NCBI GenBank assembly: GCA_015904055.1
Contig: JABMDE010000024.1
Coordinates: 23,814-39,344 of the forward strand
Source of the DNA: Nitrospira sp.
GTDB taxonomy: Bacteria > Nitrospirota > Nitrospiria > Nitrospirales > Nitrospiraceae
DNA: 15,531 nucleotides
Reading direction: 5' to 3'
Program-made: the position numbers and the translations under genes
Shown: piece by piece, positions 12,901 through 15,531 of the stretch
Layout: every line of letters begins with the position of its first letter
Numbering within the stretch: position 1 is the stretch's first letter
Notes under the pieces: model-generated
Databases searched by the model: none
Told to the model about the DNA's origin: nothing
What the model saw: only the letters and a program-made list of their open reading frames with translations

Positions 12901-15531
12901 CGGATCTTCTTCGATATCAGTCACACTCTTCGGCGGCGGATTCACGGCCTCGCGCGTCCATGGAGAATGGCCCTCCACCGCTTGTATATATTCTTTCGAG
13001 AGACCCCGTGATGCCTTGAATTTCATCACGCCATCGTTGTCAAAGAGTAAAATAGAGGCACGATCCACCTTGAGCGCCCCCTGCACACCGTTGATCCCCT
13101 GTTCGTAGATTTCCTCCAGCGAGGAAGCCCGGGACAGAGCCACGGTCATGTTGAAGATGGCCTGCAGCGCCTCGTACTGTCGTACCCGCACTGCTTCAAA
13201 CTCCTTGCGCTCGGTGATGTCGGTATGCGAGCCGAGCAGTCGCACGCGCCGACCATCCGGCTCCGTGATGAACGAGGCGTGTGAGTCGATCCACCGATAG
13301 GTCCCGTCCTGATGGCGCAGGCGAAAGTCCTGGCGAAACGCCCCTAACGGGTTGTCGAGATAGTCCCGTGCGTAGGCCACGGCGCGGGCGCGATCGTCCG
13401 GATGCAATCGTGACTCCCAGTTCTCGAACGTGTCCGGCAGCTCTGCTTCGCTGAACCCGAGTTGGCTTTTCCATTCCTGAGAAAAGGACACCTCTCCCGT
13501 TTCCGTATTCCAATCCCACAAGCCGGTGTTGGAAGCCAGCAGCGCTTGCCGCAGTTTCTGCTCAGACGTTTTGAGCGCCTGCTCGCCCCGCTTCCGTTCG
13601 ATCGCGAAACGGGTCAGATTGGTCATGCGATTGATCAGCTGCAGATCCGCCGGTACAGGTTCGCGCGGCATGCTGTAATAGAGTGCGAACGCGCCCAACA
13701 CCTGCCCATCGGTGGCGATGATCGGAGTCGACCAGCAAGCCCGAAGACCGTGGTTCAATGCAAACTCGCGATACTTTTCCCACAACGGATCGGTGGCGAT
13801 GTCCGACACGATCACCTGACGGCCCAAATAGGCAGCTGTGCCACACGAGCCCACGTCAGGGCCGATAGCCACGCCATCGATCGCTCTGTTATACGATTCC
13901 GGCAGACTGGGGGACGCGACATGCCGCAGATGCTGCCCGTCCTGGTCCAGCAGCAACACGGAGGCCAGCATGCCCTGGCTGAGCGACTCACAACTTTGAC
14001 AGAGAAAGGTGAGCGTATCCGATAGTGAGTGGGAGGACGCCAGCAACGCCAGCACCTGATTTTCCGCTTCCAGGAGCTGTTCGGCTCTTTTCCGTTCGGT
14101 GATGTCGAAGATCACACCGTCACAAAAACTGAGCGACCCGTCAATGGAAAACACACCCTGACCTTTCTCATACACCCACCGGATCGTGCCATCGTGGTGG
14201 AGAAGTCGATATTCCATTTGGTAGGGCTCTTTTCCGTCCAATCCCTCATGTACGCGATCTTCGACGAGTCGGCGATCATTGGAGTGAATCACGCTGGCAT
14301 AGGATCGGACCTGATTATTCAGAAAGTCCGAGGCGGGATAGCCCGTCAGCTGTTCGATGGCATCGCTGAGATACGCCATTGTCCAATGCTCGTCCGCGGC
14401 ACAACGATAGATGGCCCCCGGAATGTTGTCGACGAGGGATCGAAATCGCGCTTCGCTTCCCCGAAGCGTCTGTTCCATTTGCTTCCGCTCGGTGATGTCA
14501 TGAGTCACGGCAAGATGCTCGGTGGAACCCGTAACCGGATTCCGGAACGGAACTGCGTAGGTTTCCATCCATCGCCGTATCCCTTGCCCTCCCTGAAGCT
14601 CGAACTGAAGTGTTTGTGATGCTCCCTTGATCACCGCCTGGTGCATATCGATGAACAACGCTCGGTGCTCGGGTACGACCAGGTCGAACACCGAGCGCCC
14701 AATCGCGTCTCTCTCATCTAGCTCGACCATGCAGAGACCGGCCGGGTTCATGGATAGCAGGGTCCCATCTGCCGCGACACGTTTGATACAGCCGGGGCCC
14801 GTACTCAGCATCAGCGAAAGAAGCATTTCCCGTCTGACTTGCTCTTCTTCCTCCCGCTTGCGCACAGTGATGTCACGGCCCACCCCCGTCAGTCCGATGA
14901 CATGACCCTCGCCGTTACTCAACCGTGCGCCGGTCCAGTGATAGGGAATCGTTTGGCCGTCCTTCGTCAGCAGATGGCCATCTAGTTCTGCATAACCATC
15001 CCGAAAGGCCTGCTGAATCGCCGATGCAGTGCGTTCATGCTCCGCCGATGGAACAAATTCCAGTGCGTGTTTATTGAGGAGTTCTTTCGCGCTGTAGCCC
15101 GTCACTCGTTCCAGCGTCTGGTTCCAGCGAACCAGGCTGCCCTGAAGATCCAACGTGAACAGAACATCGGGGATGGTTTCCATAATGTTGTGGAGATCAG
15201 CCAGGGCCCGGTTTCGCTCTTGTTCGGCGCGCGCCCGTTCCAATTCCGCTGATGCCCGAGAGGCGAACATGGTCAGCAACGATCTCAACCACTCCCCGTC
15301 ACATATCGGCTTGACATCCATGATCACGAGCAATCCGATCACCGCTCCGTTTTTCCCTCTGAGCGACAGGCCGCAATATCCTTCGACCTGTAACTGGCCT
15401 AATCGCGTGAACGAGGGAAAGGCGGATTGAACGCCTCGTTCAAAACAGGCAAAGGAAGACGCAAGCGCCGTTTCGCACGGGGTGTGTACTAGATCGTATT
15501 CGAAATTGTCGACCAGCGCGCCGCCCGCAGC
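9967..15531 (-). CDS. Giant soluble sensor histidine kinase, 8 PAS and 4 GAF domains (5' end outside window)
   Basis: At least 1854 residues are visible and the frame is open to the window edge, so the start lies outside. The edge itself encodes a GAF domain (YDLVHTPCET ... GLLVIMD). Order, by nucleotide: GAF 15531-15300; PAS 15190-14870, 14840-14480 and 14450-14090; GAF 14060-13590; PAS 13560-13200; GAF 13180-12700; PAS 12680-12320, 12300-11940 and 11925-11575; GAF 11560-11040; PAS 11020-10645. Most PAS domains end in a DITERK-type linker. The core is of the NarX/DegS type (HisKA_3): ERERISEDLHDGILQSI with the phosphoacceptor His at 10572-10570, then an ATPase domain with NSLRHSG, DNGKGF and GHGLVNMAARA at about 10280-9985. 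No membrane segment is visible, so it is probably cytosolic and reads several internal signals. No GAF ligand can be named. It is followed, with an 8-bp overlap, by the NarL-type regulator, its probable partner. Confidence 0.94.
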   Translation of the reverse strand, partial: AAGGALVDNFEYDLVHTPCETALASSFACFERGVQSAFPSFTRLGQLQVEGYCGLSLRGKNGAVIGLLVIMDVKPICDGEWLRSLLTMFASRASAELERARAEQERNRALADLHNIMETIPDVLFTLDLQGSLVRWNQTLERVTGYSAKELLNKHALEFVPSAEHERTASAIQQAFRDGYAELDGHLLTKDGQTIPYHWTGARLSNGEGHVIGLTGVGRDITVRKREEEEQVRREMLLSLMLSTGPGCIKRVAADGTLLSMNPAGLCMVELDERDAIGRSVFDLVVPEHRALFIDMHQAVIKGASQTLQFELQGGQGIRRWMETYAVPFRNPVTGSTEHLAVTHDITERKQMEQTLRGSEARFRSLVDNIPGAIYRCAADEHWTMAYLSDAIEQLTGYPASDFLNNQVRSYASVIHSNDRRLVEDRVHEGLDGKEPYQMEYRLLHHDGTIRWVYEKGQGVFSIDGSLSFCDGVIFDITERKRAEQLLEAENQVLALLASSHSLSDTLTFLCQSCESLSQGMLASVLLLDQDGQHLRHVASPSLPESYNRAIDGVAIGPDVGSCGTAAYLGRQVIVSDIATDPLWEKYREFALNHGLRACWSTPIIATDGQVLGAFALYYSMPREPVPADLQLINRMTNLTRFAIERKRGEQALKTSEQKLRQALLASNTGLWDWNTETGEVSFSQEWKSQLGFSEAELPDTFENWESRLHPDDRARAVAYARDYLDNPLGAFRQDFRLRHQDGTYRWIDSHASFITEPDGRRVRLLGSHTDITERKEFEAVRVRQYEALQAIFNMTVALSRASSLEEIYEQGINGVQGALKVDRASILLFDNDGVMKFKASRGLSKEYIQAVEGHSPWTREAVNPPPKSVTDIEEDPYTEAYREVFRAERIRAMSFIPLWSSDGLLGKFMLYYDTPHQFTEEELQISQTIAGHIAFMIQRKRAEEALRVSEERYARATAIGNVGVWQLDVASGQYHGDANLKALFGYGPGELSTDPFAWLGLVHPDDQPIALKNWEQIVSGATDEYHYELRMIRKDGSIIWTHVRGHANRDEAGNIVRLIGATVDITERKGAEEALRVSEERYRTLYDETPTMYFTLATDGTVRSVNRFGAELLGYCVEELVGRSVLDVYYEDDKNTVASSLSECLLVPELTQHLEFRKVRKDQTVIWVRETVRIGQSSNGETVVLVACEDVTERKLAEETLREMNIALANAMPGIARMDAQGVYTSVNDMYAAALGYDPAELIGGTWYHTVAQDHLSNAEAAYEAMHRNGKGEFEALAQRKDGSTFWKQILMVRINDQDDGRYLGYHCFMRDITERKRTEHEVNERTQQVVKMQAALLRLTHLDDADWTLSDVLPRVCEIVAETLGVARVSVWLLSENGTELVCQNLYDRSHAVHFSGSRHSTSQYPRYLEAIAASLVVAAPDALSDPRMSEFVDHYFLPLGITSMMDVPIRRQGKLVGVMWLEHVGLPRDWTHETQNFGAAVGEVLGRMMETAERKRVEVELQNSHAFMRQVIDTDPNFIFAKDRDGRFTLVNKATADVYGTTVENLLGKTDVDFNSRCEEVAQFRLIDLEVMDMVQERFILEEKITDTTGKIRWLQTVKRPLLNAQGQAVMLLGASTDITARKRVEEMLRQREQDLRAAVKERERISEDLHDGILQSIFAVGLGLESCRTFVSKRPLSSKKAASPLMAALNRAIGQLNHVMTDVRNFIAGIESHVLEEADVGETLRTMVQAMCASNGTACRVTIEEAAAHEFSTEQAYHVMNIMREALSNSLRHSGAVRITLSLKRLRRSVRLSVTDNGKGFIPEAVRDVGHGLVNMAARARKLSGRIEVRSRPRQGTKVLLDIPRRSADE

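Noticed and set aside
1..15531. tRNA, rRNA, CRISPR, insertion sequence or prophage genes
   Set aside because: No characteristic sequence, spaced direct repeats, transposase or phage protein was recognised on either strand.

Overview
The window reads as chromosomal DNA of a Nitrospira-like bacterium (phylum Nitrospirota). This placement is an inference from NuoA/NuoB, a secreted OmpA-domain protein and very large PAS/GAF sensor kinases; no rRNA or other marker gene is present to prove it. No tRNA, rRNA, CRISPR array, insertion sequence or phage gene was found.

Layout. At the left edge, on the minus strand, are the 5' part of nuoB and the whole of nuoA, the start of a complex I operon with a plausible promoter at 695-724. 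A 0.6 kb gap without a convincing gene follows. Next, on the plus strand, comes a secreted 552-residue OmpA-domain protein with a strong extended -10 promoter, then a 42-nt hairpin element, then priA. priA ends 2 bp from a convergent small membrane-protein gene. From there to the right edge every gene is on the minus strand and belongs to two-component signalling. In order of transcription these are: a giant soluble sensor kinase (at least 1854 residues, 8 PAS and 4 GAF domains, NarL-type kinase core, 5' end outside the window); a NarL/DevR-type response regulator overlapping it by 8 bp; a terminator hairpin; a membrane-anchored four-PAS kinase; a receiver domain; a CheY-like single-domain regulator; and the small membrane protein.

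Two things stand out. First, PriA keeps its DNA-binding regions and all eight zinc cysteines but has lost the residues of helicase motifs I, II, III, V and VI, so it looks like a structural, ATPase-dead replication restart protein. Second, the signalling genes carry three perfect tandem duplications within 2.8 kb, each at a functionally decisive place. A 63-bp copy doubles the phosphoacceptor-histidine box of the four-PAS kinase by exactly three heptads. A 14-bp copy breaks what was evidently one hybrid kinase-receiver gene into two and supplies the start codon of the freed receiver. A 9-bp copy inserts three residues into the helix-turn-helix of the NarL-type regulator. Together they suggest a recently remodelled or decaying pair of signalling pathways, or a locus that switches by gain and loss of repeats. 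The first PAS domain of the four-PAS kinase also looks like a LOV domain without its photoactive cysteine.
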